From an uncultured Alphaproteobacteria bacterium (GTDB lineage Bacteria > Pseudomonadota > Alphaproteobacteria > Rhizobiales > Rhizobiaceae): 64,000 nucleotides of DNA. Positions within the stretch are counted from its first letter, which is position 1. Every line of letters starts with the position of its first letter. This document shows, piece after piece, positions 19,785 through 30,356 of the stretch. The notes under the pieces were generated by a model, which did no database searches, had not been told where the DNA came from, and was given only the letters and a program-made list of their open reading frames with translations. The stretch covers positions 199,709 to 263,708 of the forward strand of contig CAKMZB010000004.1 of assembly GCA_929200315.1 (NCBI GenBank). The letters run 5' to 3'. Made by a program: the position numbers and the translations under genes.

Positions 19785-22700
19785 ATGCACGCTGCTTGGG
19801 ATTTCTGGATCGACCGGGGTGGAACATTCACCGACCTCGTAGGCCGCGCGCCTGACGGTAGTCTGCATCCGCATAAATTGCTTTCAGAGAATCCTGAAAG
19901 TTATGCCGACGCCGCCGTTGAAGGGATCCGCCAATTGCTCGGGGTGAAGGCGGGTGAGACGATCAGACCCGGCGCGGTTGGCACGGTAAAAATGGGCACG
20001 ACCGTTGCAACCAACGCGCTGCTGGAACGCAAGGGGGAGCGGACGGCCCTGCTCATCACCAAGGGGCACCGTGATTGCCTGCGCATCGGCTATCAGGCGC
20101 GGCCGGATATTTTTGCCAAGGAGATCATCCAGCCCGAGCTGCTCTATTCCTCTGTCACCGAAATCAACGAGCGCGTGTTGGCCGAAGGTGAGATTGAGCA
20201 ACCTCTGGACGAGACAGAAGTGCGGGCTGCCCTGGAAGCCATTCGGGCCGATGGTATTGACGCTGTCGCCATCGTCTTCCTCCACGCCTGGGCCCATCCG
20301 GTCCATGAGCAGCAGGCAGCCAAAATCGCTCGCGAAATGGGTTTTGCACAGGTCTCCGTCAGCCACGAAGTCTCTGCTCTCGCCAAGATTGTCGGGCGCG
20401 GGGATACGACGGTGGTGGATGCCTATCTGTCGCCGATCCTGCGCCGCTATGTACGCCAGGTGGAGGATGCGCTCGGCACAGATGCGCGCCTCATGTTCAT
20501 GCAATCCTCCGGCGGGCTGACGGCAGCGGACCGATTCCAGGGTAAAGACGCGATTCTTTCCGGCCCCGCGGGCGGGGTCGTCGGTGCGGTGGAAACTTCC
20601 GCCCTTGCAGGCCACGGGCGGATGATCGGCTTCGACATGGGCGGCACATCAACGGATGTCTCCCACTATGACGGCGACTATGAGCGCGCTTTCGAAACTG
20701 AGGTCGCAGGAGTGCGGATGCGCGCGCCAATGATGCGCATCCACACGGTTGCCGCCGGTGGCGGGTCAATCCTGCACAATGATGCAGGCCGTTTCCGTGT
20801 GGGGCCCGACAGCGCAGGGGCCAATCCCGGCCCTGCCTGCTACCGCCGCGGCGGGCCGCTCACCGTCACCGATGCCAATGTCATGGTCGGCAAATTGCGC
20901 GCCGAAAATTTCCCGGCAATCTTCGGCCCCGCGCAGGACCAACCCCTCGATGTGAACGTGGTTGGAGAGAAATTCGCGCAAATGGCGAAGGACACCGGCC
21001 TTTCTGCGCAGGAAGTGGCCGATGGTTTTCTGCGCATTGCCGTGGAAAATATGGCCAATGCCATCAAGAAAATCTCCGTCCAGCGCGGCTATGACGTCAC
21101 CGATTATGCGCTGACATGCTTTGGCGGTGCCGGTGGGCAGCATGCCTGCGCAGTGGCAGACAATCTCGGCATGACGACGGTGCTGGTGCATCCCTATTCC
21201 GGCATTCTGTCCGCCTATGGCATGGGCCTTGCCGACATCCGCGCCTCCCGCAGCCAGGCCCTCATCGTGCCGCTGGACGATGCTGCAATGGACCGGCTTG
21301 CAGAGTTGGAAACAGAGCTTGAAGCCAGCGCACGGGGCGAACTTCTGGAGCAGAGTATTGCCAATAGCGACATTGAAACCATCGCTCGCGTTCATCTGCG
21401 TTACGATGGCACAGACACCGCCCTCCCTGTCCCTCGCGACACACTGGCAGCCATGCGTGCCGCCTTCCAGGAGCAGCACCGCAAGCAATTTGGATTCACC
21501 TTCGACAAGCCCCTTGTGGTGGAAGCACTGGAGGTGGAGGCCATCGGCGGAGGCGCGACAGCTCAGGAAGCTGAAACCGCTCTCGACGATAAAATGTTGG
21601 ATAGCGATGCCTCTGTACCCCTCTTCATCGGTGGCGAAGAGCGTGAAGCCGGCGTTTTTCACCGGGCTGCGCTCGCCCCCGGCAACGCCATCCAGGGCCC
21701 GGCCCTTATCATTGAGGACCACCAGACCATCGTCGTGGAGTCCGGCTGGCGCGCGGCGCTGAATTCACGCAACCACATCGTTCTTGAACGCACCGAGGAA
21801 AAGCTGCGCGATGCGGCCATAGGCACTGGAGAGACCGCTGACCCCGTGCTGCTGGAAGTCTTCAACAATCTCTTCATGTCCATTGCTGAACAGATGGGCG
21901 TGACGCTGCAAAACACAGCGTCCTCGGTCAACATGAAGGAGCGGCTCGATTTCTCATGCGCTGTGTTCAATGCGCAGGGCGATCTCGTTGCCAACGCCCC
22001 GCATATGCCGGTGCATCTGGGCTCAATGGATTCCTCCGTCCACGCCGTAATCGACCAGAACCCGGACATGGCCCCGGGCGACGTTTACGTCCTGAACGCG
22101 CCTTATAATGGCGGCACCCATCTGCCGGACATCACCATCGTCACGCCACTCTTCCTCAACGGCAAAATCGCCTTCTACGTCGCGTCACGTGGCCATCATG
22201 CTGATGTCGGCGGCCTCGCGCCGGGTTCTGCAACACCACTGGCGACACATCTGGATGAAGAGGGCGTGCTGATCGACAATTTCAAACTGGTCGATGGCAG
22301 CACCGCTCCCGGCATTTTGCGCGAAGAAGAGATGCTCGCAGTCCTTACCGACCATCCTTATCCATGCCGCAACCCGGCGCAGAACATGGCTGATCTGCGC
22401 GCGCAGGTGGCGGCGAATGAAAAGGGTATTGCCGAACTCACCAAAATGGTCACCCATTTCGGCCGCGAAACGGTGGATGCCTATACCCGCCACGTGCAAG
22501 ACAATGCCGAAGAAAGCGTGCGGCGGTTGCTCGAAAAACTCTCCGATTGTGAAGCGCGCTACGATACAGACAATGGCCAGAGCATCTGCGTAAAAATCTC
22601 TGTCGACCGGGAGGAGCGCCGCGCGACCGTTGATTTCACGGGCACAAGTCCGGTCAAGGCGAACAATTTCAACGCCCCCATGCCCGTTACCCGCGCAGCG

Positions 22701-23387
22701 GTGCTCTATGTCTTCCGCATGATGGTGGAAGCGCCAATCCCCATGAATGCCGGTTGTCTGCGCCCCATCGACATCATCATCCCTGATGGCTGCATGTTGC
22801 GCCCCGCCTACCCCGCCGCTGTGATTGCGGGGAACACGGAGACCTCTCAGCACGTCACCAATTGCCTGCTCCAGGCCCTTGGCGCGATGGCCAATGCTCA
22901 GGGAACGATGAACAACCTCACCTACGGCAATGCCCGGGTGCAGAATTATGAAACCATCTGCTCCGGCGCGCCCGCCGGGCGTTTCAATGACGGGACGCTC
23001 TTTAACGGTGCCTCCGGCGTCCACACCCATATGACCAACACCCGCCTCACCGACCCCGAAATTCTTGAAATGCGCTATCCTGTAGTGCTGGAGGAGTTCT
23101 CTATCCGTACCGGTTCAGGCGGGGACGGGGCGGTGCGCGGGGGCGACGGGACGCGCCGCGTTATGCGGTTCCGCCAAGATATGACCTGCGCCATTTTAGG
23201 TTCCCACCGCACCATACCGCCCGCCGGTCTGGAGGGCGGCGAGGATGGTGAGGTCGGTCGCACCCAGATCCGCCGCAAGGGCGGCACCATCGACACGCTT
23301 TCCCCTTGCGACCAGACAAACGTTGAGGTCGGGGACGCCGTAATGCTTTACACGCCGACTCCGGGTGGATACGGAAAAAAGTCCTAG
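19785..23387 (+). CDS. 5-oxoprolinase (ATP-hydrolysing), fused HyuA-HyuB type
   Basis: A 1200-residue cytosolic enzyme expected to open 5-oxo-L-proline to glutamate with ATP. The N-terminal half is HyuA-like: [10 protein letters not shown] near the start, [22 protein letters not shown] and [13 protein letters not shown]. The C-terminal half from about 680 is HyuB-like: [42 protein letters not shown] and GGAGGDG-like glycine motifs near the end. One chain for both halves is the eukaryotic/Oxp1-like form, also common in proteobacteria. RBS AAGGA lies nine bases before ATG. A hydantoinase role is the alternative. It precedes a betaine-type importer but 246 bases separate them. Confidence 0.88.
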   Translation: MHAAWDFWIDRGGTFTDLVGRAPDGSLHPHKLLSENPESYADAAVEGIRQLLGVKAGETIRPGAVGTVKMGTTVATNALLERKGERTALLITKGHRDCLRIGYQARPDIFAKEIIQPELLYSSVTEINERVLAEGEIEQPLDETEVRAALEAIRADGIDAVAIVFLHAWAHPVHEQQAAKIAREMGFAQVSVSHEVSALAKIVGRGDTTVVDAYLSPILRRYVRQVEDALGTDARLMFMQSSGGLTAADRFQGKDAILSGPAGGVVGAVETSALAGHGRMIGFDMGGTSTDVSHYDGDYERAFETEVAGVRMRAPMMRIHTVAAGGGSILHNDAGRFRVGPDSAGANPGPACYRRGGPLTVTDANVMVGKLRAENFPAIFGPAQDQPLDVNVVGEKFAQMAKDTGLSAQEVADGFLRIAVENMANAIKKISVQRGYDVTDYALTCFGGAGGQHACAVADNLGMTTVLVHPYSGILSAYGMGLADIRASRSQALIVPLDDAAMDRLAELETELEASARGELLEQSIANSDIETIARVHLRYDGTDTALPVPRDTLAAMRAAFQEQHRKQFGFTFDKPLVVEALEVEAIGGGATAQEAETALDDKMLDSDASVPLFIGGEEREAGVFHRAALAPGNAIQGPALIIEDHQTIVVESGWRAALNSRNHIVLERTEEKLRDAAIGTGETADPVLLEVFNNLFMSIAEQMGVTLQNTASSVNMKERLDFSCAVFNAQGDLVANAPHMPVHLGSMDSSVHAVIDQNPDMAPGDVYVLNAPYNGGTHLPDITIVTPLFLNGKIAFYVASRGHHADVGGLAPGSATPLATHLDEEGVLIDNFKLVDGSTAPGILREEEMLAVLTDHPYPCRNPAQNMADLRAQVAANEKGIAELTKMVTHFGRETVDAYTRHVQDNAEESVRRLLEKLSDCEARYDTDNGQSICVKISVDREERRATVDFTGTSPVKANNFNAPMPVTRAAVLYVFRMMVEAPIPMNAGCLRPIDIIIPDGCMLRPAYPAAVIAGNTETSQHVTNCLLQALGAMANAQGTMNNLTYGNARVQNYETICSGAPAGRFNDGTLFNGASGVHTHMTNTRLTDPEILEMRYPVVLEEFSIRTGSGGDGAVRGGDGTRRVMRFRQDMTCAILGSHRTIPPAGLEGGEDGEVGRTQIRRKGGTIDTLSPCDQTNVEVGDAVMLYTPTPGGYGKKS

Positions 23388-23633
23388 ATGCGACATGAAT
23401 TGACGTATCACTTTTCCTCTAGATCAACTGAGATCGTCTTTTAGCGCTATGTATTAAAACTGTTTTTCTTCGATTCCTGCAAAAACAAGAGCCACTGTGG
23501 ACATGCCCCCCCTGCTCCTTATGCTTAGCGTGGAACGTGGTGGTCCCACCGCGAACATGCGCCCCGCGCAAGATGCCGCTATCGGCGTCGCGCAAGTGGG
23601 CGCGCTAATCAGATGATTTATCGGGAGATATTT

Positions 23634-24638
23634 ATGAAGAAGACAATTCTTGCCCTTGCCGCGACCGGTGCCATGCTTGTTGCTGCTCCGGCGGCCTATG
23701 CTGAGTGCGGCAGCTTTAAAATGGCGGAGTTCGACTGGGCATCCGGCGAGCTGATGGCCAACATCGACAAATTCATCCTTGAAGAAGGCTATGGCTGCGA
23801 GATCGAACTTGTACAGGGCGGCACCACGCAGATCTTTGCCTCAATGAGCGAAAAGGGTTCACCCGAAATCGCCGGTGAACTTTGGGTCAACGCTGTGCGC
23901 GAAACCCTCGACAAAGCCGTTGCAGAAGGCACGATGAAAGTCGCTGTCGAAGGCCCGATCACCGATTTGGGTGAAGGCTGGTGGGTAACACAGGAATTTG
24001 CAGAGAAGCACCCTGAGCTGAACACCGTGGAAAAAGTTCTGGAACGTCCGGACCTCTTCCCCGATTCCGAAGACCCCTCCAAGGGCTCCTTCATGGGTTG
24101 CCCCGCCGGCTGGGGCTGTCAGCTCATCAACGCCAACCTCTACCGCGCTTACGGCATGGAAGAAAAAGGCTGGCGTCTGGTTGATCCCGGCTCCGCCGCG
24201 GGCCTCGACGGCTCCATCGCCAAAGCAAGCGAGCGCAGCGAACCCTGGTTCGGCTATTACTGGTCGCCGACTGCCATCGTTGGCAAATACGGCCTGGTGA
24301 AACTGCCCTTCGAGGCTGAGTATGCTGGTAAGGATAACTGGGACGGCTGTATCGCGCTTCCCGAGCAGGACTGCGAAAATCCGCAGAAAACCTCTTGGGT
24401 GAAGTCCGAAGTGTTCACCGTTGTGACCGACGACTTCATGGAAAAAGGCGGCGTTGCTCTGGACTTCCTGTCCAAGCGTATCGTTCCCGGCCCGGTGATG
24501 GGTGAGATGCTCGTCTATATGGGTGAAGAACAGGCCACCGGTGAAGACGCCGCAATTGAGTTCCTGTCTACCAAAGGCGACGTGTGGACAAAATGGGTTT
24601 CGCCCGAAGTCGCCGCAAAGGTGAAGGCCGCGCTTTAA
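23634..24638 (+). CDS. Glycine betaine/proline-type ABC transporter substrate-binding protein
   Basis: Periplasmic OpuAC/ProX-family receptor of 334 residues. The start at 23634 (MKKTILALAATG) has GGGAGA six bases upstream and gives a signal peptide cleaved after AAYA. The mature part is rich in the aromatic residues that cage quaternary amines in this family (FDWASGE, GELWVNAV, GEGWWVTQE, WFGYYWSPTAIVG). It heads a three-gene importer (receptor, permease, ATPase). A strong hairpin terminator directly after the gene would let the receptor be made in excess. Confidence 0.9.
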   Translation: MKKTILALAATGAMLVAAPAAYAECGSFKMAEFDWASGELMANIDKFILEEGYGCEIELVQGGTTQIFASMSEKGSPEIAGELWVNAVRETLDKAVAEGTMKVAVEGPITDLGEGWWVTQEFAEKHPELNTVEKVLERPDLFPDSEDPSKGSFMGCPAGWGCQLINANLYRAYGMEEKGWRLVDPGSAAGLDGSIAKASERSEPWFGYYWSPTAIVGKYGLVKLPFEAEYAGKDNWDGCIALPEQDCENPQKTSWVKSEVFTVVTDDFMEKGGVALDFLSKRIVPGPVMGEMLVYMGEEQATGEDAAIEFLSTKGDVWTKWVSPEVAAKVKAAL

Positions 24639-24660
24639 TGCGTTGAGCAAACCACAATAC

Positions 24661-24695
24661 GGCCCGTCGGCAGTACGCTGCCGGCGGGCCTTTTT
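24661..24695 (+). terminator. Rho-independent terminator between receptor and permease genes
   Basis: GGCCCGTCGGCAG (24661-24673) pairs with CTGCCGGCGGGCC (24678-24690) around a TACG tetraloop, a 13-base stem with one G-U pair, followed by TTTTTGT. This is a strong intrinsic terminator shape. It lies 22 bases after the receptor stop and inside what should be one operon, so partial termination would set a higher receptor-to-permease ratio. Confidence 0.88.
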
Positions 24696-24755
24696 GTATG
24701 ATCTGAAATTAGAGGGGGGCACGGCAGAAGGGCCGTGCGAGGGGAAAACGGAAAT

Positions 24756-25649
24756 ATGGAACAGTTACTGACCGAGTTTCCGGAATTGAGCCGAGGTGCC
24801 TTGCGCGATTTGCGCCGGTATATCGACGGCAATTTCAAAGATTTCACGCGGGAATACGGCGAACTCATCGAAACGATGTTTGATCCGCTTAAATGGTTTT
24901 TGCTGTGGGTACAGAGCGTGCTGCTGGCAACGCCTTGGCCCATTGTCATCATCGTGCTGTGCGGTCTTGCTTGGCTCGCCTCACGCAACTGGAAGTTGGT
25001 GGTAGGTACGGCTGCCGCCTTCCTGTTGATCGGCTGGCTTGGCATGTGGGAAGACACGATGGTGACGTTGGCCATGGTCTCAGTGGCGACGCTCATCTGT
25101 ATCGGCCTTGGCATCCCCTTCGGGATTCTCATGGCGCGCTCGGATCGGCTCCAAGCCATCATCACGCCGATCTTGGATGTGATGCAAACGATCCCGTCCT
25201 TCGTTTATCTCATTCCGGTGGTGATGCTGCTGGGCATCGGCAAGGCACCTGCTTTGTTGGCCGTCTGCATCTACGCCATTCCGCCCATCGTGCGTCTGAC
25301 CAATCTGGGTATCCGCCTGGTGGATCGCGAGGTGCTGGAAGCAGCAGATTCCTTTGGCGCGAGCTACAGGCAAAAGCTGTTTAACGTGCAGGTTCCGCTG
25401 GCGCTGCCCAACATCTTTGCCGGTGTGAACCAGACCATCATGATGGCTCTGTCCATGGTTGTGGTTGCAGCGCTGATCGGCGGTTCGGGCCTTGGCACTC
25501 CGGTGCTGCGAGCCGTGAACAACCAGTATCTCGCGCTTGGTCTCTTCAACGGCATGGCCATTGTCGCCATCGCCATCATCTTTGACCGGGTCAGCCAAGC
25601 CTATGGCAAACGCCTCCAGAAACATCGCGAAGGAGGCCATGGTGTCTGA
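24756..25649 (+). CDS. Glycine betaine/proline-type ABC transporter permease
   Basis: A 297-residue ProW-like inner-membrane permease. After a soluble N-terminal stretch it has about six membrane helices, with the BPD_transp_1 core MVTLAMVSVATLICIGLGIP, SFVYLIPVVMLLGIGKAPAL and the coupling-helix motif EAADSFGASYRQKLFNVQVP that contacts the ATPase. The start is the ATG at 24756; an in-frame GTG at 24735 is less likely. Its end overlaps the ATPase start by 11 bases. Confidence 0.9.
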   Translation: MEQLLTEFPELSRGALRDLRRYIDGNFKDFTREYGELIETMFDPLKWFLLWVQSVLLATPWPIVIIVLCGLAWLASRNWKLVVGTAAAFLLIGWLGMWEDTMVTLAMVSVATLICIGLGIPFGILMARSDRLQAIITPILDVMQTIPSFVYLIPVVMLLGIGKAPALLAVCIYAIPPIVRLTNLGIRLVDREVLEAADSFGASYRQKLFNVQVPLALPNIFAGVNQTIMMALSMVVVAALIGGSGLGTPVLRAVNNQYLALGLFNGMAIVAIAIIFDRVSQAYGKRLQKHREGGHGV

Positions 25650-26712
25650 CTTGCAAAAGAAAAAGCCGGCCAAAACAAAGGTCGAAATCAAGAACCTCTA
25701 CAAGATCTTCGGGCCAAACCCGAAGGCGCAGGTAGAGAAAGTCAAAGGCGGTGTCGGCAAGCCCGAACTGCTGGCCGAACATGGCCACGTCCTCGGGCTC
25801 AACAACATCAACATCAAGATGCCGGAACGCGCCGTGCAGGTCATTATGGGCCTGTCAGGGTCCGGTAAGTCGACGTTGATCCGCCACATCAACCGTCTCA
25901 TTGAGCCGACCGCAGGTGAGGTCATCATTGACGGTGAGGATGTGCTCTCCATGGGACCGAACGAGCTGCGGGATTTCCGCCGCAAGAAGGCCTCCATGGT
26001 ATTCCAGAAGTTCGCGCTTTTGCCCCACCGGCTGGTGAAGGAAAACGCGGCTTATGGCCTGACCATCCAGGGCATTGCGGAAAAGGAAGCCGAGGAGCGA
26101 GCCCAAAAATGGATCAACCGGGTTGGTCTTGCTGGCTTTGAAAACCACTACCCGGCTCAGCTTTCTGGCGGCATGCAGCAGCGTGTGGGTTTGGCGCGCG
26201 CGCTGGCGACGGATGCTGAAATCCTGCTCATGGACGAAGCCTTCTCTGCCCTCGACCCGCTCATCCGCACCGACATGCAAAATGTCATGCTCGACCTGCA
26301 GGAAGAGCTGCACAAAACCATCATCTTCATCACCCATGACCTTGATGAAGCGCTTCGCATTGGCGACAACATCGCGATTCTTCGTGATGGCGTGATGGTG
26401 CAGCAGGGGTCTCCGCAAGAGATCGTGCTGAAACCGGCGGACGACTACGTCTCCGACTTTATCAAGGACATCAACCGCGGTCGCGTGCTGATGGTGGGTT
26501 CGGTGATGGACGGCGAGAAGAAAGTCCCCGGCCCGACGGTGCCCAGCGACATGGCGATCGAAGACGCGCTCCAGGTCATGACCTCCGCGCAGTCCCAATC
26601 TGCCGTAGTGGAAAAAGGCGGCAAGCCCGTCGGTTCCATCACCATCGAAGATATGATCGCCGCCATTGCCCGCACCGAGGGCAAAACGGAAGGGTCCAGT
26701 GCTTACACCTAG
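25639..26712 (+). CDS. Glycine betaine/proline-type ABC transporter ATP-binding protein
   Basis: ProV/OpuAA-like ATPase of 357 residues powering betaine uptake. It has Walker A GLSGSGKST, the signature LSGGMQQR, Walker B EILLMDEAFSALDP and the switch histidine in FITHDLDEAL. The N-terminal extension (KNLYKIFGPNPKAQVEKVKG) is characteristic of quaternary-amine transporters. The C-terminal 90 residues resemble one CBS-like regulatory module (MAIEDALQVMTSAQSQSAVV), which in relatives senses ionic strength. The start overlaps the permease and has AAGGAGG close before it. Confidence 0.92.
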   Translation: MVSDLQKKKPAKTKVEIKNLYKIFGPNPKAQVEKVKGGVGKPELLAEHGHVLGLNNINIKMPERAVQVIMGLSGSGKSTLIRHINRLIEPTAGEVIIDGEDVLSMGPNELRDFRRKKASMVFQKFALLPHRLVKENAAYGLTIQGIAEKEAEERAQKWINRVGLAGFENHYPAQLSGGMQQRVGLARALATDAEILLMDEAFSALDPLIRTDMQNVMLDLQEELHKTIIFITHDLDEALRIGDNIAILRDGVMVQQGSPQEIVLKPADDYVSDFIKDINRGRVLMVGSVMDGEKKVPGPTVPSDMAIEDALQVMTSAQSQSAVVEKGGKPVGSITIEDMIAAIARTEGKTEGSSAYT

Positions 26713-26732
26713 GCGCTCATAAATTTACCGGA

Positions 26733-26752
26733 GGCGCGGCCAAGGCTGCGCC
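26733..26752 (+). terminator. Hairpin after the betaine transporter operon, no T tract
   Basis: GGCGCGGC (26733-26740) pairs with GCTGCGCC (26745-26752) around CAAG, an eight-base stem with one G-U pair, 20 bases after the ATPase stop. There is no following T run, so it is at best a weak or factor-dependent transcription end. Confidence 0.3.
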
Positions 26753-26815
26753 ACTCAGCCGCATCGGTTGCCCTTGGAATAGGCTACCAGGAGCGGGGTT
26801 TCCCGTTGAACTCCC

Positions 26816-27598
26816 ATGAAATTGACACTTCTCTCAGCAGTCCTGGCCGTAGCCGCAACCACCCTACCCGCTTCCGCCGGACCGGTGGCGGACCAGTTGC
26901 GCGAGCTTGGCTCCAACGTTTCCACCCCAGCTGCGCGGCCGAACACGGTTCCAAAGGTTGCAGCGCCCGAAACAAGCCCGGCCCATGAACCAGCAACCGT
27001 CCAGCCGGATGACGCTCCGACCTTGCCGGAACCGGCACAAAACGCCTGCCTCATCGCGCTTCAGAAGATCGCCGATGCCGAGCCGGTATCGAGCCCGGAC
27101 GCAGAGGACTCTGCCTGCGTCATCGATAATCCGGTTCAGATTGCCGGGACACTCGGCCCCACACCGATCACATTCACCGGCCATCCGGTCCTCACATGCG
27201 ATGTCGCCTTGCGCCTTGCGCGCTTCTCCAAAGACACATTGCAGCCCCTCGCGGAACACCATGTTGGTGCTTCGCTGACAGCTGTATTCACCGGTCCAGG
27301 CTTTACCTGCCGTCGGCGCAACAATGCGGCAACTGGCAAGCTGTCCGAACATGCCTTTGGCAAAGGCATCGACATTACCGCTTTCTCCTTTGAAGAGAAG
27401 GACCGTCTTAACGTGCGCTCATCTGCCGACATGAAAACCAACCGCGCCGCTTTCTTCAGCGCCTTGCGTACCGCAGCCTGCGGGCATTTCACCACCGTCC
27501 TCGGCCCCGGCACCAACGCTGCCCACGCGACCCACCTGCATTTGGACACGGGACGAATGGAGCCGGGTAAGGAAAACCCCTACCGCATTTGCCAGTAA
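26816..27598 (+). CDS. Extensin-like C-terminal domain protein, secreted
   Basis: A 260-residue exported protein with signal peptide (cleavage after TLPASA). Residues about 40-75 are a Pro/Ala-rich linker. The C-terminal 180 residues match the bacterial extensin-like domain: paired cysteines (NACLIAL, SACVID, LTCDVAL, FTCRRRNN) and the conserved GKLSEHAFGKGIDITAF plus HATHLHLD, which resembles a zinc-binding, VanY/peptidase-like layout. The biological role is not established; a cell-wall function is plausible. It is not obviously part of the upstream operon. Confidence 0.85.
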   Translation: MKLTLLSAVLAVAATTLPASAGPVADQLRELGSNVSTPAARPNTVPKVAAPETSPAHEPATVQPDDAPTLPEPAQNACLIALQKIADAEPVSSPDAEDSACVIDNPVQIAGTLGPTPITFTGHPVLTCDVALRLARFSKDTLQPLAEHHVGASLTAVFTGPGFTCRRRNNAATGKLSEHAFGKGIDITAFSFEEKDRLNVRSSADMKTNRAAFFSALRTAACGHFTTVLGPGTNAAHATHLHLDTGRMEPGKENPYRICQ

Positions 27599-27659
27599 GG
27601 AAACCCGAGGCAGCAAGTTTCGGGTGGTGCAGACGAGCCGCCGCTGGCATGACGGGTTC

Positions 27660-28586
27660 ATGAGCAAGCCCGCCGCCAAAACCATGTCCCCTGCAAGCTG
27701 GGTTGCACTGATCGTGCTCTCGCTCGTCTGGGGCTCATCCTTCCTGTTCGGCCGCATCGCCGTGATGGAAATTCCCCCACTCACCCTTACCCTGTTGCGG
27801 GTAGGCCTGGCGGCGATCACGTTGAACGTGCTGCTCCTTGTCATGCAAAGTCGCGTCACCCACACACCAGGCCTTTGGCGCGACTTTACGGTGATGGGGC
27901 TACTCAACAACATTATCCCCTTCACGCTCATCTTTTATGGCCAGCAGGAAATCGGGGCAGGACTTGCAGCCATCGTCAACGCCATGACGCCAATCTGGAC
28001 CGTGCTCATCGCCCATCTCACAACTGCAGATGAACGCTTCTCGCGGGGCAAGGCCATTGGTATTTTTCTTGGCTTTTACGGTGTTGCCTTGCTCATCGGC
28101 TCGGCGGCACTGGCAGGACTGGAGGCGAGCGCCTGGGCGCAGATGGCCATCCTTGGCGCGACCATTTCCTATGGCGTCGCCAGCGTGTTTGGCCGCCGCT
28201 TCACCGATGTTCCCCCGATTCAAACGGCGAGGGGCCAACTCACGACATCCACAGTGTTGATGCTGCCCCTTGCACTCTTCGTAGAGCGGTCATGGACCCT
28301 TGCCATGCCCTCTCTCGGCGTTTGGGCCGCCGTTGTCGCGTTGGCCGTTCTTTGCACCGCCTTCGCTTATATCCTTTTCTTCAGGATCCTCGCACAGGCC
28401 GGAGCAACCAACGTCGCCCTCGTAACCTTCCTCATTCCGCCCTCAGCAATCCTGATGGGCGTTTTGTTTCTGGGAGAGACGCTGGAGTTGCGCCATGCCA
28501 TCGGCTTTGCACTCATTCTCGCCGGGCTGATCGCAATTGACGGGCGGGCCGCACAAACCTTTACGGCGCGGCGAGGCGTTCGGTAA
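27660..28586 (+). CDS. EamA/DMT-superfamily transporter
   Basis: A 308-residue inner-membrane protein with about ten helices and two EamA repeats; the first begins LIVLSLVWGSSFLFGRIA and the second is seen around GATISYGVASVFGRRF. The ATG at 27660 (MSKPAAKTM) is chosen over the in-frame GTG at 27624. It follows the extensin-like gene by 61 bases and may share its transcript. Substrate unknown. Confidence 0.83.
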   Translation: MSKPAAKTMSPASWVALIVLSLVWGSSFLFGRIAVMEIPPLTLTLLRVGLAAITLNVLLLVMQSRVTHTPGLWRDFTVMGLLNNIIPFTLIFYGQQEIGAGLAAIVNAMTPIWTVLIAHLTTADERFSRGKAIGIFLGFYGVALLIGSAALAGLEASAWAQMAILGATISYGVASVFGRRFTDVPPIQTARGQLTTSTVLMLPLALFVERSWTLAMPSLGVWAAVVALAVLCTAFAYILFFRILAQAGATNVALVTFLIPPSAILMGVLFLGETLELRHAIGFALILAGLIAIDGRAAQTFTARRGVR

Positions 28587-28624
28587 AAGGCGCTCAACAC
28601 TGCTATCGGGATTCGCCCCGCGAC

Positions 28625-29350
28625 ATGACACTGCACACGTTCACCCGCCCGCCGGAAACCTACCGCGCTGAATCCTCGCGAGTGTCGCGGCGGCTCTCCT
28701 ATCTGCTGCCATTCGAGTTGTTGGCTGTGCTCTTCATTCTGGCGTTGATAGTGCCGGAATGGACAAGGACCGTGATTGTGCGCGAGGGCTTTGGCCTGAT
28801 GGAAATGGCGCAATTCGTGATGGTCGCCGCCAGCGCAGTCCTCGCCTTTTCTCTACAATTCAAAGCCGCCTTTCGCCGCGACCTGTTGCTGCGCGTCTTC
28901 GCCGTCATATTCGCCGTTGGCGCGGTCTATTGGGCAGGAGAGGAAGTGTCCTGGGGTCAGCATTTCTTCGGCTGGCTAACGCCGGAAGGCTGGAGCGCGA
29001 TGAACGACCAGCAGGAAACTAACCTCCACAATATCGGCTCCTGGGGGGACCAGAAGCCAAGGCTTATTCTGATGCTTGGCATCGGCATTGGCGGGTTGAT
29101 CGTGCCGTTTCTGCTCCTGAAGCAACCCGACTTGCTGCCGCGGCGCTTTGATATTCTTTACCCACCGTACTGGTTGCGCTGGGTGGCGCTGATCGTGGTG
29201 GCGCTGGAATCCCTGCAACACGTTCTGGTGCCGGGGCTGGAGGCGGAAACCGCCCTGCTGCGCCCTGGTGAATTGCAGGAACTCTACATTGCCTGGTTCA
29301 TCTTCGCCTATGCGCTGACCCTGCGCCGACGCGCGAGTGAGGCTGTTTAA
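28625..29350 (+). CDS. Uncharacterised polytopic membrane protein
   Basis: A 241-residue protein with about six hydrophobic segments. Visible features are a basic N-terminus, GEEVSWGQHFFGWLTPEGW in a loop, and NDQQETNLHNIGSWGD, a polar segment that looks conserved in style (acidic plus His/Asn residues between membrane spans). I do not recognise a named enzyme. It follows the EamA gene by 38 bases and ends in a four-base convergent overlap with the ArsR-methyltransferase gene. Confidence 0.7.
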   Translation: MTLHTFTRPPETYRAESSRVSRRLSYLLPFELLAVLFILALIVPEWTRTVIVREGFGLMEMAQFVMVAASAVLAFSLQFKAAFRRDLLLRVFAVIFAVGAVYWAGEEVSWGQHFFGWLTPEGWSAMNDQQETNLHNIGSWGDQKPRLILMLGIGIGGLIVPFLLLKQPDLLPRRFDILYPPYWLRWVALIVVALESLQHVLVPGLEAETALLRPGELQELYIAWFIFAYALTLRRRASEAV

Positions 29351-30321
29351 GAAGCTGTCAGGCTCCAGACCATCACTGTCAGTTTGTCCCGCGCACCATC
29401 AGGAGGCGGCAGGCGACGGGTTTCCACCACTTTAAGACCCGCACCCGCACCCCAAGCGCCAACTTGCGCTGAAGACACGCCAAGGCGGCGATGGGCGTGC
29501 TCATCACGCAAAAATTCCGCACTGTGGGGGGCGAAATCGACAATCACCATCCGCCCATCTCTCGCTAGCACCTCGGCGGCTTGCGCCATGGCAATCGCCG
29601 GTTCTTCCAGAAAATGCAGCACCTGGTGAAGGACGATGAGGTTAAAACTCCCGCCCTCGATGCCGGAATGGTCGCCATAAACGTCCCCCAACCGCACGGT
29701 CAGGCCACGGTCGCCATGGCGTTCCAGCGCTGCCCGGGCCAGCGCCAGCATGTCGCGGCTGGTGTCGATACCCGTGCCGCGCTCCACGTGAGGACCAAAG
29801 AGCTCCAGCATCCGCCCGGTGCCTGTTCCGAGGTCGAGCAAGGTTTTGGGCGTGTTGGCGAGGCCCATCTCCAGCACCGCCGTCTCTACCGCATCCTCTG
29901 CAATGTGAATGGCACGGATGGCGTTCCACTGGTCGGCATTTTGCGCAAAATAACCCGCCGCCCGGTCAGAGCGCGCTTGGCGGATGGCGTCGAGCTTCGC
30001 CATATCCTCGGCAATCAACCCATCGTCCCTGTCCAGCGGATCAAGCATTCCGTCCAGCGCCATGCGGGCCGGGCCCTGGTCTATGGCGCGAAAATAAGCC
30101 CACGCCCCTTCCTGAAAGCGACGCACGAGGCCTGCATCCACCAGCGCCTTCAGATGGCGTGAAATGCGCGGTTGGCTTTGATTGAGAAGCGCGGTGAGAT
30201 CACTCACCGTCAGGTCGAGTCGATCGAGGAGCAGCAGCAGACGCAACCGCGTCGGCTCCCCGGCCGCACGAAGGCGCGCCAGATGAGTCTCGAACCCGCT
30301 CGTTTTGCTCGTCCCGCTCAT
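29347..30321 (-). CDS. ArsR-family HTH regulator fused to a class I methyltransferase
   Basis: A 324-residue two-domain protein. Residues about 12-95 are an ArsR winged helix (EPTRLRLLLLLDRLDLTVSD, then QPRISRHLKALVDAGLVRR). Residues about 130-310 are a SAM-dependent methyltransferase with motif I LLDLGTGTGRMLELF and later MVIVDFAPH. Such fusions in alphaproteobacteria often lie next to metF and are thought to tie SAM or methionine status to transcription; metF is not adjacent here. No metal-binding CVC motif is seen in the HTH part. Confidence 0.87.
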   Translation of the reverse strand: MSGTSKTSGFETHLARLRAAGEPTRLRLLLLLDRLDLTVSDLTALLNQSQPRISRHLKALVDAGLVRRFQEGAWAYFRAIDQGPARMALDGMLDPLDRDDGLIAEDMAKLDAIRQARSDRAAGYFAQNADQWNAIRAIHIAEDAVETAVLEMGLANTPKTLLDLGTGTGRMLELFGPHVERGTGIDTSRDMLALARAALERHGDRGLTVRLGDVYGDHSGIEGGSFNLIVLHQVLHFLEEPAIAMAQAAEVLARDGRMVIVDFAPHSAEFLRDEHAHRRLGVSSAQVGAWGAGAGLKVVETRRLPPPDGARDKLTVMVWSLTAS

Positions 30322-30356
30322 CCTTGTCGCCGCGCCGCCTTGCCCATCGCATGTGA

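Noticed and set aside
20766..21722. Long open frame antisense to 5-oxoprolinase
   Set aside because: Covers a conserved enzyme on the other strand and contains no recognisable motifs. The same applies to 22185-23030 and 19884-20615.
23859..24722. 287-residue minus-strand open frame over the betaine receptor
   Set aside because: Shadow of the receptor gene; it even crosses the terminator, which argues against coding.
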